Shown here: one piece after another, positions 38,250 through 46,627 of the stretch
Layout: each line of letters opens with the position of its first letter
How positions within the stretch are numbered: position 1 is the first letter of the stretch
NCBI GenBank assembly: GCA_021770065.1
Contig: JAETRR010000028.1
Span: forward strand, 1-64,000
Reading direction: 5' to 3'
DNA from: Lachnoclostridium sp.
GTDB taxonomy: Bacteria; Bacillota; Clostridia; Lachnospirales; Lachnospiraceae
DNA length: 64,000 nt
Position numbers and translations under genes: made by a program
The notes under the pieces: generated by a model
What the model was told of the DNA's origin: nothing
The model's database searches: none
Seen by the model: the letters and a program-made list of their open reading frames with translations, nothing else

Positions 38250-40013
38250 ATGTATTATTCGGAGGATCTGATTGAGGAAATACGTTTAAAAAATGATATT
38301 GTGGATGTCATATCCGGCTATGTGCGCCTGCGGAAACAGGGGAGCAGATATTTCGGTCTCTGCCCGTTTCACAGTGAAAAGTCGCCTTCCTTTTCCGTGA
38401 CGCCGGACAGGCAGATGTATTACTGCTTCGGCTGCCATGCGGGGGGAACGGTGTTCAATTTTCTGATGGAATACGAGAATTATACCTTTCCGGAGGCAGT
38501 AAAGCATCTGGCGGACCGCTGCGGCGTGGATTTGCCGGAGGCGGAGTATTCCGAGGAAGCAAGGCGGCAGGCGGATGTAAAGAGCAGGCTTCTGGAGATT
38601 CATAAAAAGGCGGCCAGATTTTATTATTATCAGCTGAAACAGGAGAGCGGAAGAGATGCCTATGAATACCTTAAGGGCAGAGCCCTCACCGATGACACCA
38701 TACGACGGTTCGGACTGGGGTATTCCGGCAGGTACAACGGCCTGCTCTACAAATATTTAAAGCAGGAGGGCTATTCGGACGGGCTCCTTAAGGATTCCGG
38801 CCTTATCACCATGGATGAGAGGCGGGGAGCCTTCGACAAGTTCTGGAACCGGGTGATGTTCCCCATTATGGACGGCAATAACCGGGTGATTGGTTTTGGA
38901 GGCCGGGTTATGGGGGATGCTAAGCCCAAGTACCTGAATTCGCCGGAGACGAAGATTTTTGATAAGAGCCGGAATCTTTACGGGCTTAATCTTGCCAGAA
39001 GCGCCAGAAAGTCCAATATGATTATCTGTGAGGGCTATATGGATGTGATTGCCCTTCACCAGGCCGGCTTTAACCAGGCGGTGGCGTCCCTGGGGACGGC
39101 ACTTACCTCACAGCAGTCCCTCCTTTTGAAGCGGTTTACCCAGGAGGTGCTTCTGACTTACGACAGCGACGAGGCGGGCACCAAGGCGGCTCTCCGCGCC
39201 ATTCCCATCCTGAAAGAGGCCGGCCTTTCCGTAAGGGTGATCAATATGAAGCCCTACAAGGATCCGGATGAGTTTATCAAGGCTCTGGGAACGGAAGCCT
39301 TTCAGCAGCGGATTGAGGAGGCGGAAAGCAGCTTTCTCTTTGAGATAGAGGTTCTGGAGCGCAGCTTTAATCTTAAAGATCCGGCAGGCAAGACGGCATT
39401 TTTTGATCAGATGTCGAGAAAGCTTCTGGACTTTTCGGACGAGCTGGAGCGGAATAATTACATAGAAACCCTCTCTGAGCAGTATCACATCGGATATGAG
39501 ACGCTGCGGAAAAAAGTAAATCAGATGGGGCTTGCCCTGGGAGGCGTAAAGCAGGCAGAGAGGCCCAGGAATGTGTCCTCCCGCAAAAAAGAACAGGAGG
39601 ACGGAAGCGATACCTCTCAGAAGCTCCTGCTTACCTGGATGATCTCAGATCCCGTGTATTTCAGGGAAATCCGCCGCTATGTGGAGCCGGAGGACTTTAC
39701 GGTTCCGCTTTACAGCCGGATTGCGGGTATGCTTTATGAGCAGCAGGAGAGGGGAGAGCTGAACCCGGCCCGGATTGTGGGGACTTTTGAAGATCCGGAG
39801 GAACAGCGCCGGGCGGCGGCCGTATTTAATGCGGAGCTTAAGACAGACACACGGGAAGAACTGGAGAAGGCTCTGAAGGAGTCGATTTACAAAGTTTTAA
39901 AAAATGCCTTGGATAAGAAGGCTAAGGAACTGGATCCTGCGGATATGACCGGCATGCAGCAGGTGGTAAGCCGCAGGCGTCAATTGGAGAAACTGCATAT
40001 TTCTTTGGATTAA
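38250..40013 (+). CDS. dnaG: DNA primase
   Basis: A 587-residue primase that makes RNA primers at the fork. Zinc-binding domain CHC2 uses Cys38, His41, Cys59 and Cys62 (CPFH...CFGC). The TOPRIM core has MIICEGYMDVIALHQAG and LLTYDSDEAGTKAA. A C-terminal helicase-binding region (about 430-587) is present. Length is normal. It is followed 38 bp later by rpoD, the classic macromolecular-synthesis arrangement. Confidence 0.97.
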   Translation: MYYSEDLIEEIRLKNDIVDVISGYVRLRKQGSRYFGLCPFHSEKSPSFSVTPDRQMYYCFGCHAGGTVFNFLMEYENYTFPEAVKHLADRCGVDLPEAEYSEEARRQADVKSRLLEIHKKAARFYYYQLKQESGRDAYEYLKGRALTDDTIRRFGLGYSGRYNGLLYKYLKQEGYSDGLLKDSGLITMDERRGAFDKFWNRVMFPIMDGNNRVIGFGGRVMGDAKPKYLNSPETKIFDKSRNLYGLNLARSARKSNMIICEGYMDVIALHQAGFNQAVASLGTALTSQQSLLLKRFTQEVLLTYDSDEAGTKAALRAIPILKEAGLSVRVINMKPYKDPDEFIKALGTEAFQQRIEEAESSFLFEIEVLERSFNLKDPAGKTAFFDQMSRKLLDFSDELERNNYIETLSEQYHIGYETLRKKVNQMGLALGGVKQAERPRNVSSRKKEQEDGSDTSQKLLLTWMISDPVYFREIRRYVEPEDFTVPLYSRIAGMLYEQQERGELNPARIVGTFEDPEEQRRAAAVFNAELKTDTREELEKALKESIYKVLKNALDKKAKELDPADMTGMQQVVSRRRQLEKLHISLD

Positions 40014-40051
40014 GGATAAAATACTAACAAGTTATGGAAGGATGGAACAGC

Positions 40052-41155
40052 ATGGAAGAAAACAGGGTAAAGTTTGAGGAGAAGTTAAAAGAGCTTCTGG
40101 CTATGGCAAAGAAAAAGAAGAATATCCTGGAATATCAGGAGATCAGCGACTTTTTCCATGACATGGAACTGGATGCGGAGCATTTCGAAAAAATTCTGGA
40201 ATACCTGGAAGCCCATAATATTGACGTGCTCCGGATTACCAGTGACGACGATGACGATGAGATCATCCTCACGGACGAGGATGAAGTCGATGTTGAGCAG
40301 ATCGATCTTTCCGTACCGGACGGTGTCAGTATTGAGGATCCTGTGCGCATGTATCTGAAGGAAATAGGAAAGGTTCCTCTCCTTAGTGCGGAGGAGGAAA
40401 TTGAGCTGGCGAAGCGGATGGAGCTGGGCGATGAAGATGCCAAGAAACGTCTTGCCGAAGCGAACTTACGTCTTGTGGTCAGCATTGCCAAGCGCTATGT
40501 GGGGAGGGGCATGCTCTTTCTGGATCTTATCCAGGAAGGAAATCTGGGCCTTATTAAGGCGGTGGAGAAGTTTGACTACCGCAAGGGCTATAAGTTCAGC
40601 ACCTATGCCACCTGGTGGATCCGCCAGGCTATTACAAGGGCCATTGCGGATCAGGCCAGAACCATCCGGATTCCCGTGCATATGGTGGAGACGATTAACA
40701 AATTGATCCGTGTGTCCCGTCAGCTTCTGCAGGAGCTGGGCAGGGAGCCGTCTCCGGAAGAGATTGCGGAGGAGATGAAGCTTCCCGTAGAGCGTGTCCG
40801 TGAGATTTTAAAGATTTCCCAGGAACCCGTATCCCTGGAAACACCCATCGGAGAGGAGGAGGACAGCCATCTGGGTGACTTTATACAGGATGATAATGTG
40901 CCGGTGCCCTCTGATGCCGCGGCATTTACGCTTTTAAAGGAGCAGCTTGTGGAAGTCTTAAGTACCCTGACGGATCGGGAGCAGAAAGTACTGCGCCTGC
41001 GCTTTGGCCTGGATGACGGACGCGCCCGTACTCTGGAGGAAGTGGGAAAAGAGTTCCAGGTGACCCGTGAGCGTATCCGTCAGATTGAAGCAAAGGCTCT
41101 TCGGAAGCTCCGTCACCCGAGCCGCAGCAGAAAGCTGAAGGATTACCTGGATTAA
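40052..41155 (+). CDS. rpoD: primary sigma factor RpoD (SigA)
   Basis: A 367-residue protein. ATG 40052 has GGAAGGA about 10 nt upstream; an in-frame ATG at 40034 is the alternative. Region 1.1 and an acidic stretch ([16 protein letters not shown]) are followed by region 1.2 ([21 protein letters not shown]), region 2 ([22 protein letters not shown] and [13 protein letters not shown]), region 3, and region 4 ([41 protein letters not shown]). No large non-conserved insertion, as in other Firmicutes. Confidence 0.97.
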   Translation: MEENRVKFEEKLKELLAMAKKKKNILEYQEISDFFHDMELDAEHFEKILEYLEAHNIDVLRITSDDDDDEIILTDEDEVDVEQIDLSVPDGVSIEDPVRMYLKEIGKVPLLSAEEEIELAKRMELGDEDAKKRLAEANLRLVVSIAKRYVGRGMLFLDLIQEGNLGLIKAVEKFDYRKGYKFSTYATWWIRQAITRAIADQARTIRIPVHMVETINKLIRVSRQLLQELGREPSPEEIAEEMKLPVERVREILKISQEPVSLETPIGEEEDSHLGDFIQDDNVPVPSDAAAFTLLKEQLVEVLSTLTDREQKVLRLRFGLDDGRARTLEEVGKEFQVTRERIRQIEAKALRKLRHPSRSRKLKDYLD

Positions 41156-41159
41156 GATT

Positions 41160-41939
41160 ATGAAGCTGTCAAAAAGACTGGAACGGTTATCAGGAATGGT
41201 GACGCCCGGAAACCGCCTGGCGGATGTGGGAACAGATCATGGATATGTTCCCATTTGTCTTTACGAAGAAAACAGGATTCCTTCGGCCATTGCCATGGAT
41301 TTTCACAAGGGGCCGCTGGAGAGGGCTAAGAACCATATTAAGGAGGCAGGGCTTGAGCGGTACATAGAAACAAGGCACTCGGACGGCCTTGCGGCACTTA
41401 AGGAGGGGGAAGCCGATACGGTTCTCATTGCCGGAATGGGAGGCGCTCTGATGCAGCGCATTCTGGAAGAAGGAAGGACAGTGCTTTTCAGTGTGAAAGA
41501 GCTGATTCTGCAGCCCCAGTCGGAGATTGCAGGCATCCGGCAGCAGCTTGAGGCTTTACAGTGGCGGATTATCTGTGAGGATACGGTGTGTGAGGACGGA
41601 AAGTATTATTTTATGATGAAAGCGGTCCACGGGAGGGAAGCGCGCTATACGACGGCTGAGTACCGATGCGGGCGGATGAAGTATCAGCATTCGCTTTCTG
41701 TCCTGGAAGAGTATCTGAGGAGGCAGATGTGCATGCAGCAGGAGATTCTGTCAGGCCTTCCCAGAGAAGGAAGCGTGCGCAGCCTGGCACGGGCAGAGTT
41801 TATCCAAAAGGATATCCGGATTCTTAAGCAGGCTTTGGACGGCTGTATGCGGGAACAGACAGAACGGAAAAAGGCCGGGATGCGTCCCGAAGAGGAGAGG
41901 AGGAGAGAGCCGGATGGTAAGATGCCGGGATTTGATTGA
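41160..41939 (+). CDS. trmK: tRNA (adenine(22)-N1)-methyltransferase TrmK
   Basis: A 259-residue SAM-dependent methyltransferase. The N-terminus LSKRLERLSGMVTPGNRLADVGTDHGYVPI has the family SAM motif, with AGMGGALMQRIL and LILQPQSE in the later motifs. It methylates A22 in tRNA. A helical, charged C-terminus follows. It begins 4 nt after the rpoD stop and overlaps the nif3 gene by 26 bp. The rpoD-trmK-nif3 order is typical of Firmicutes. Confidence 0.93.
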   Translation: MKLSKRLERLSGMVTPGNRLADVGTDHGYVPICLYEENRIPSAIAMDFHKGPLERAKNHIKEAGLERYIETRHSDGLAALKEGEADTVLIAGMGGALMQRILEEGRTVLFSVKELILQPQSEIAGIRQQLEALQWRIICEDTVCEDGKYYFMMKAVHGREARYTTAEYRCGRMKYQHSLSVLEEYLRRQMCMQQEILSGLPREGSVRSLARAEFIQKDIRILKQALDGCMREQTERKKAGMRPEEERRREPDGKMPGFD

Positions 41940-42687
41940 GAAGATAGAGGAGCGGTATCCCAGAATATATGCCTGTGACTGGGATAACGTGGGGCTCCTG
42001 GCGGGAGACCGGGAGCAGGAGATTCGAAGCGTATACATTGCCCTGGATGCCGTGGATAAAGTGATTGACGGGGCTTTAAAGGCAGGGGCGGATTTGCTCC
42101 TGACCCATCATCCCATGATTTTCGGAAGCATCAAATCGGTCACCACGGATGATTATGTCGGGCAGCGTCTGATTCGTCTGATTCGGGGAAATGTGTCTTA
42201 TTATGCCATGCACACTAATTACGATGTGATGGGGATGGCTGCTCTTGCAGCCTCCTGTCTGGATCTTAAGGATACCTTTGTGCTGGAGGAGGTATTCGGC
42301 GGGGAGGGAATCGGAAGAGTGGGACTTTTAAGCGATTCTATGACCCTCAGGGAATGTGCAGAGCTTGTGAAGGAACGCTTTCATCTGCCGAATGTGAAGA
42401 TTTTCGGGGATTTGAATAAGACGGTAAGGACAGCCGCCCTGTCGCCGGGGGCCGGAAAGAGCATGGCAGAGCCGGCTCTTCTGGCAGGAGCGGATGTACT
42501 GATTACGGGAGATATCGATCATCATACGGGAATTGACATGGAGGACTGCGGCATGGCGATCATTGATGCCGGGCATTATGGGATTGAGCATATCTTTATT
42601 GCGGATCTGAAGGACTTTGTGGAGCGGCATTTCCCGGAGCTTACCGTTTACACGGAGGCTGTCCGGCAGCCGTTCACAGTGATTTAG
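41914..42687 (+). CDS. Nif3-like dinuclear metal centre protein (YqfO family)
   Basis: A 257-residue protein with metal-binding motifs of the NIF3 family: LLLTHHPMIFG, YAMHTNYDVM and the C-terminal DAGHYGIEH. Family members form toroidal hexamers with two metals per subunit; their function is still debated (annotated as GTP cyclohydrolase 1 type 2 homologue). The YqfO insert domain of longer forms is absent. The start has GGAGAGGAGGAG upstream. Its TAG stop lies in a fragment of the dispersed hairpin element. Confidence 0.92.
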   Translation: MVRCRDLIEKIEERYPRIYACDWDNVGLLAGDREQEIRSVYIALDAVDKVIDGALKAGADLLLTHHPMIFGSIKSVTTDDYVGQRLIRLIRGNVSYYAMHTNYDVMGMAALAASCLDLKDTFVLEEVFGGEGIGRVGLLSDSMTLRECAELVKERFHLPNVKIFGDLNKTVRTAALSPGAGKSMAEPALLAGADVLITGDIDHHTGIDMEDCGMAIIDAGHYGIEHIFIADLKDFVERHFPELTVYTEAVRQPFTVI

Positions 42688-42827
42688 GCTAACGTGTACT
42701 GGGAGATATTACGGAACTGGAATCAGTAATATCCTGCCAGCGCACAGAAGGATTTACGGGCACATGCTACTGTGACCGGAAATTCTTCTGGATCCGGGTG
42801 TGCTGAAAGGATATTACGGAACTGGAA
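42681..42827 (+). repeat. dispersed hairpin element, copy 3 (subfamily 2) with a subfamily 1 fragment
   Basis: A 3' fragment of subfamily 1 (42681-42722, starting GATTTAGGCTAACGTGTACT) is followed by a full subfamily 2 unit from CAGTAATATCC (42724) to GGATATTACGGAACTGGAA (42809-42827). The inner stem is CAGAAGGATTTACGG with CCGGAAATTCTTCTG. It ends 14 nt before the nucleoside-kinase ATG and fills the gap. Confidence 0.85.
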
Positions 42828-42841
42828 TAGGAGGATGAGGT

Positions 42842-44500
42842 ATGGATTACAAGGTAACGATTGACGGAAAGGTTTATGAGTATCCGGAAGGAACCGCTTA
42901 TCAGACCATTGCAGAAGACTTCCGGAAGGATTATGCCTGCGATATTGTTCTGGTGTCTGTGAATCACAAGCTGCAGGAGCTTTCCAAAAAGCTGTCTTCA
43001 GACTGTGAACTGCGTTTTCTGACTACAGCCACCTTTATCGGTCAGCAGACCTACCGCCGCAGCATGACGCTGCTTTTAATGAAGGCTGTCTATAAGGTGG
43101 TAGGCCATGACAGGATACACCGTGCTCAGGTTCAGTACTCTTTAAGCAATGGTTATTACTGTACTTTGGAGGGAGATCTGCTTCTGAATGAGGAACTTCT
43201 GGAGAAGATTAAAGCAAAAATGCTGGAACTGGTGGAACGGAAAATGCCCATTGAAAAGCGGAATGTCAATACGGACGAGGCTCTTGCCATTTTCCATACC
43301 CATAAGATGTATGACAAGGAAAAGCTGTTCCGCTACCGCAGGGCTTCCCGGGTGAATATCTATAAGCTGGGGAATTTTGAGGATTACTATTATGGATACA
43401 TGGTGCCGGACACCGGCTGCCTGAAATATTTTGACCTTTACCTCTATGATGAGGGATTTGTGATTCAGTTTCCCTTACAGAAGCAGCCGGATACCGTGCC
43501 GCCCTTTAAGCCGCAGCATAAAGTGTTCCAGGTGATGAAGGAGTCGGTTTCCTGGGGAGATATGCTTGAAGTGTCTACAGTGGGCGATCTGAACGACTGC
43601 ATTTCCAGGGGAGGCATGCAGGATCTCGTGATGGCACAGGAGGCTCTGCAGGAGCGTAAGATTGCGGAGATTGCCCGGATCATTGCGGAGGATAAGAGCC
43701 GGAAGTTTATTATGATTGCAGGTCCTTCATCGTCTGGAAAGACCACCTTTTCCCACCGCCTGTCCATTCAGCTTAAGGCGGCAGGTCTTAAGCCCCATCC
43801 TATTGCCGTGGATAATTACTTCGTGGAGCGGGAATTGACGCCTAAGGATGAGGACGGCAATTACAATTTTGAGTGTCTGGAAGCCGTGGACGTGGCTCTC
43901 TTTAATCAGCAGATGAGTGAGCTTTTGTCCGGGAAGACTGTGGAGATTCCGCGTTTCAACTTTAAGATTGGGAAGAAAGAGTACCATGGAGACTATATGG
44001 CTCTGGGGGATGATGATATTCTGGTGCTGGAAGGAATTCACTGTCTCAATGACAAGCTTTCCTACAGCCTGCCAAGGGAGAGTAAGTTTAAGATTTATAT
44101 CAGCGCTCTGACCCAGTTGAACGTTGACGAGCACAACCGGATTCCCAGTACGGACGGCCGTCTGATCCGCCGGATGGTGAGAGATTCCCGTACCAGAGGA
44201 TCGGGAGCGGCCCGGACGATCAGCATGTGGCCTTCCGTGCGCCGGGGAGAGGATGAAAATATTTTCCCCTATCAGGAGGAGGCAGATGCCATGTTCAACT
44301 CCGCTCTGATCTATGAACTGGCAGTGCTGAAGCAATATGCGGAGCCCCTGCTTTTTGGAATCGGCAGGGAGGAGCCGGAGTATCTGGAGGCAAAGAGACT
44401 GCTTAAATTCCTGGATTATTTTCTTGGCGTGGACAGTTCCTTTATTCCGGATAATTCTCTGGTGCGGGAATTTATCGGGGGCGGCTGCTTCCGGGTTTAA
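42842..44500 (+). CDS. nucleoside kinase with ThrRS-like N-terminal domains
   Basis: A 552-residue protein. Residues about 1-60 resemble a TGS domain (VTIDGKVYEYPEGTAYQTIAEDF) and about 60-230 resemble the second additional domain of threonyl-tRNA synthetase. About 285-552 is a uridine-kinase-like P-loop domain with Walker A GPSSSGKTTFSHRL, VDNYFVERE and LVLEGIHCLNDKL. This fusion is common in Clostridia and annotated as nucleoside kinase; the substrate has not been assigned with certainty. The N-terminal domains may sense or bind RNA (inference). The start follows TAGGAGGATGAGG. Confidence 0.88.
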   Translation: MDYKVTIDGKVYEYPEGTAYQTIAEDFRKDYACDIVLVSVNHKLQELSKKLSSDCELRFLTTATFIGQQTYRRSMTLLLMKAVYKVVGHDRIHRAQVQYSLSNGYYCTLEGDLLLNEELLEKIKAKMLELVERKMPIEKRNVNTDEALAIFHTHKMYDKEKLFRYRRASRVNIYKLGNFEDYYYGYMVPDTGCLKYFDLYLYDEGFVIQFPLQKQPDTVPPFKPQHKVFQVMKESVSWGDMLEVSTVGDLNDCISRGGMQDLVMAQEALQERKIAEIARIIAEDKSRKFIMIAGPSSSGKTTFSHRLSIQLKAAGLKPHPIAVDNYFVERELTPKDEDGNYNFECLEAVDVALFNQQMSELLSGKTVEIPRFNFKIGKKEYHGDYMALGDDDILVLEGIHCLNDKLSYSLPRESKFKIYISALTQLNVDEHNRIPSTDGRLIRRMVRDSRTRGSGAARTISMWPSVRRGEDENIFPYQEEADAMFNSALIYELAVLKQYAEPLLFGIGREEPEYLEAKRLLKFLDYFLGVDSSFIPDNSLVREFIGGGCFRV

Positions 44501-44511
44501 AAATATTACGG

Positions 44512-44647
44512 ATGTGCTGAAAGGATATTACGGAACTGGAATCAGTAATATCCGGCCAGCGCACAGAAGGATTTACGGGCACACGTTACTGTGACCGGAA
44601 ATTCTTCTGTATCCGGGTGTGCTGAAAGGATATTACGGAACTGGAAT
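44512..44647 (+). repeat. dispersed hairpin element, copy 4 (subfamily 2)
   Basis: A 3' remnant of subfamily 2 (44512-44541) precedes a full unit from CAGTAATATCCGG (44543) to GGATATTACGGAACTGGAA (44628-44646). It ends 12 nt before the ATG at 44659, with TAGGAG between. It is nearly identical to copy 3. Confidence 0.85.
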
Positions 44648-44658
44648 AGGAGACTAAG

Positions 44659-45258
44659 ATGAAAACACAGCTGACAAGGGAGCAGGCGCTGTCTCTGCTC
44701 AAAAAATACAATAAGGAACCCTTTCACATTCTTCACGGACTGACTGTGGAGGGGGTTATGCGCTGGTATGCAAAGGAACTCGGTTATGGAGAGGAAGAGG
44801 ATTTCTGGGGGATTGCCGGGCTGCTTCACGATATTGATTTTGAGGAGTATCCGGAAGAGCACTGCCAGAAGGCTCCGGAGCTTTTACGGGAGGGCGGCGC
44901 AGAGGAGGAGCTGATCCATGCGGTATGCAGTCACGGATACGGCCTTGTGACCGATGTGAAGCCGGAGCATGAGATGGAGAAAGTGCTTTTTGCTGCGGAC
45001 GAGCTGACCGGTCTTATCGGAGCAGCTGCCCGGATGCGGCCGTCCAAAAGCGTGGCGGATATGGAAGTTTCCAGTCTGAAAAAGAAATTCAAGGACAAGC
45101 GCTTTGCGGCCGGCTGTTCCCGGGACGTGATACGCGACGGAGCAGAGGCTCTGGGCTGGGAGCTTGAGAAGCTGTTCTCCATGACCATTGATGCCATGCG
45201 TTCCTGTGAGGCGCAGGTAGCCGGTGAGATGGAGACTGTTATGTGCTTCCGGAATTGA
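44659..45258 (+). CDS. HD-domain hydrolase-like protein
   Basis: A 199-residue protein with HD-superfamily features: an early His (HILHGLTVEGVMRWY), then IAGLLHDIDFEEYPEEH and a later CSHGYG/AADELTGLI segment. Such HDIG-like proteins are metal-dependent phosphohydrolases of unknown substrate. It is preceded by the repeat element and followed by about 70 bp before the sucrose regulator promoter; I see no clear terminator there. Confidence 0.8.
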   Translation: MKTQLTREQALSLLKKYNKEPFHILHGLTVEGVMRWYAKELGYGEEEDFWGIAGLLHDIDFEEYPEEHCQKAPELLREGGAEEELIHAVCSHGYGLVTDVKPEHEMEKVLFAADELTGLIGAAARMRPSKSVADMEVSSLKKKFKDKRFAAGCSRDVIRDGAEALGWELEKLFSMTIDAMRSCEAQVAGEMETVMCFRN

Positions 45259-45330
45259 TATCTTTGGAGGCTGGCTTTTTTTCGTCAATCTATACAAAAA
45301 TATGTCGCTAAATTTGTCAAGAACTCATAA

Positions 45331-45359
45331 TTGACAGATTCCCTGCAACTATGTAATAT
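45331..45359 (+). promoter_or_regulatory. promoter of the sucrose regulator gene
   Basis: A perfect TTGACA (45331-45336), a 17-bp spacer and TAATAT (45354-45359), followed 13 bp later by the operator at 45372. Confidence 0.85.
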
Positions 45360-45371
45360 AATATCAGAAGC

Positions 45372-45389
45372 TGTGAATACGCATTCACA
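45372..45389 (+). promoter_or_regulatory. LacI-family operator 1
   Basis: The palindrome TGTGAATACGCATTCACA, placed just downstream of the -10, near the expected transcription start. It matches operator 2 (46521-46538) in 17 of 18 positions. The position predicts autorepression of the regulator gene. Confidence 0.85.
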
Positions 45390-45461
45390 GACAATAGAGG
45401 GTTCGGCAGCAGCCAATGCGATTATGCAGAGTGCTTCGAAAACCCATGCCGGGAGGCTCCT

Positions 45462-46448
45462 ATGATTACAATGACCGAAATCGCAAAACTGACAGGTGTT
45501 TCACAGCCGACGGTTTCCCGTGTTCTGAATGGAAATCAGGCCGTGAATCCAGAGATAAGGGAGCGTGTGCTCTCCTGCGTCAAGGAGCATGGTTATCAGC
45601 CCAATGTCATGGCCCAAAGCCTGGCGGGAAGCAAAACTCATCTGATCGGCGTGATTTTGACAGATATTTCCAATGCCTTTTTTGCAGATCTGGTAAAATA
45701 CATTGAGCAGGAGGCGGGCAGAAGCGGCTATCGCCTGATTCTTTTCAATACCAATTATGATCCGGAGCAGGAGCAGAAATGCCTGGAAGTGGTACAGCGC
45801 TACCGGGTGGACGGTCTGATTGTGGTTCCCGCGCAGGAGGAAACATCCGGGTGGAAGGCACTGATCCGCAGTATTCACATACCTGTTGTAGTGATCACCA
45901 GGTATGCAAAAGGACTGGACTGCGTCTACACGGATCATCGGGAGGCGGGTTTCCGGGTAGGATGCCATCTGCAGGAACAGGGCTGCGAGAGCTATATTTT
46001 TTTCGGAAATAAAGCAGATAAAAAGTATGAGGGCTTTGCTGAATTCCTGGAAGGGCTGGATCCCGTTTTTAGAAACCGCTTTACGAATATCATTACAAAA
46101 GATTCCACTGCCATTGAAAAGGAACTGGAGACGCATCTGAAGAAATATCCGGGAAGAACAGGAATTTTTGCCTATAACGACAGAAGAGCGTTACAGTTTC
46201 TCGGGATTCTCCAGAAGATGGGGGTTGAGGTTCCCGGCCGTGCGGCTCTGGTAGGCTTTGACAATACCTATATGTGTGAATATCTCTACCCGACCCTTTC
46301 CAGTGTGTCGCAGCCAAATGAGGCCATGGCAGTGAAGGCCTTTAAACTGCTTCTTCATAAGATTGAGCAGCCGGAGGATTCCCATGTGGAGGACTGGCCT
46401 ATGGAAGCAGAGCTGATCCCCAGAGAAAGCTCCCTGATATACAGATAA
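45462..46448 (+). CDS. LacI-family transcriptional regulator (sucrose module)
   Basis: A 328-residue repressor. The N-terminal HTH is MTEIAKLTGVSQPTVSRVLNGNQAVNPEIRERV. The effector domain is of the periplasmic-binding type, starting with LIGVILTDISNAFFADLV. It most likely binds the two TGTGAATRCGCATTCACA sites and controls the GH32 and PTS genes, with a sugar or sugar phosphate as inducer (inference from neighbours). It ends in a hairpin terminator at 46482. Confidence 0.93.
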   Translation: MITMTEIAKLTGVSQPTVSRVLNGNQAVNPEIRERVLSCVKEHGYQPNVMAQSLAGSKTHLIGVILTDISNAFFADLVKYIEQEAGRSGYRLILFNTNYDPEQEQKCLEVVQRYRVDGLIVVPAQEETSGWKALIRSIHIPVVVITRYAKGLDCVYTDHREAGFRVGCHLQEQGCESYIFFGNKADKKYEGFAEFLEGLDPVFRNRFTNIITKDSTAIEKELETHLKKYPGRTGIFAYNDRRALQFLGILQKMGVEVPGRAALVGFDNTYMCEYLYPTLSSVSQPNEAMAVKAFKLLLHKIEQPEDSHVEDWPMEAELIPRESSLIYR

Positions 46449-46481
46449 GGGATTGAAAGCAGGGAGAAAGCCCGATTTGGA

Positions 46482-46510
46482 AAAAAGGACATGTAGCAAA
46501 TGTCCTTTTT
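46482..46510 (+). terminator. terminator of the regulator gene
   Basis: AAAAAGGACAT (46482-46492) pairs perfectly with ATGTCCTTTTT (46500-46510). A weak promoter for the GH32 gene (AGGACA, 17 bp, TTATAC at 46509-46514) may overlap it. Confidence 0.8.
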
Positions 46511-46520
46511 ATACCGCCTT

Positions 46521-46538
46521 TGTGAATGCGCATTCACA
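46521..46538 (+). promoter_or_regulatory. LacI-family operator 2
   Basis: TGTGAATGCGCATTCACA lies inside a longer palindrome (ACCGCC... / ...GGGCGGT, 46513-46548). It is 90 bp before the GH32 start. The core also fits a cre site at 12 of 14 positions, so CcpA could share it. Confidence 0.85.
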
Positions 46539-46627
46539 AAAGGGCGGTTAAACGGCAAGTATGCGCCGGAACGGCTTTGCCATTTCGTGTTACTGCGCAG
46601 CGATTTTGAACGGAGGTAAGAAGTTTT

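Noticed and set aside
24622-44647. Repeats considered as a CRISPR array
   Set aside because: The units are scattered over 20 kb, are palindromic along their full length and have no spacers between regular repeats.
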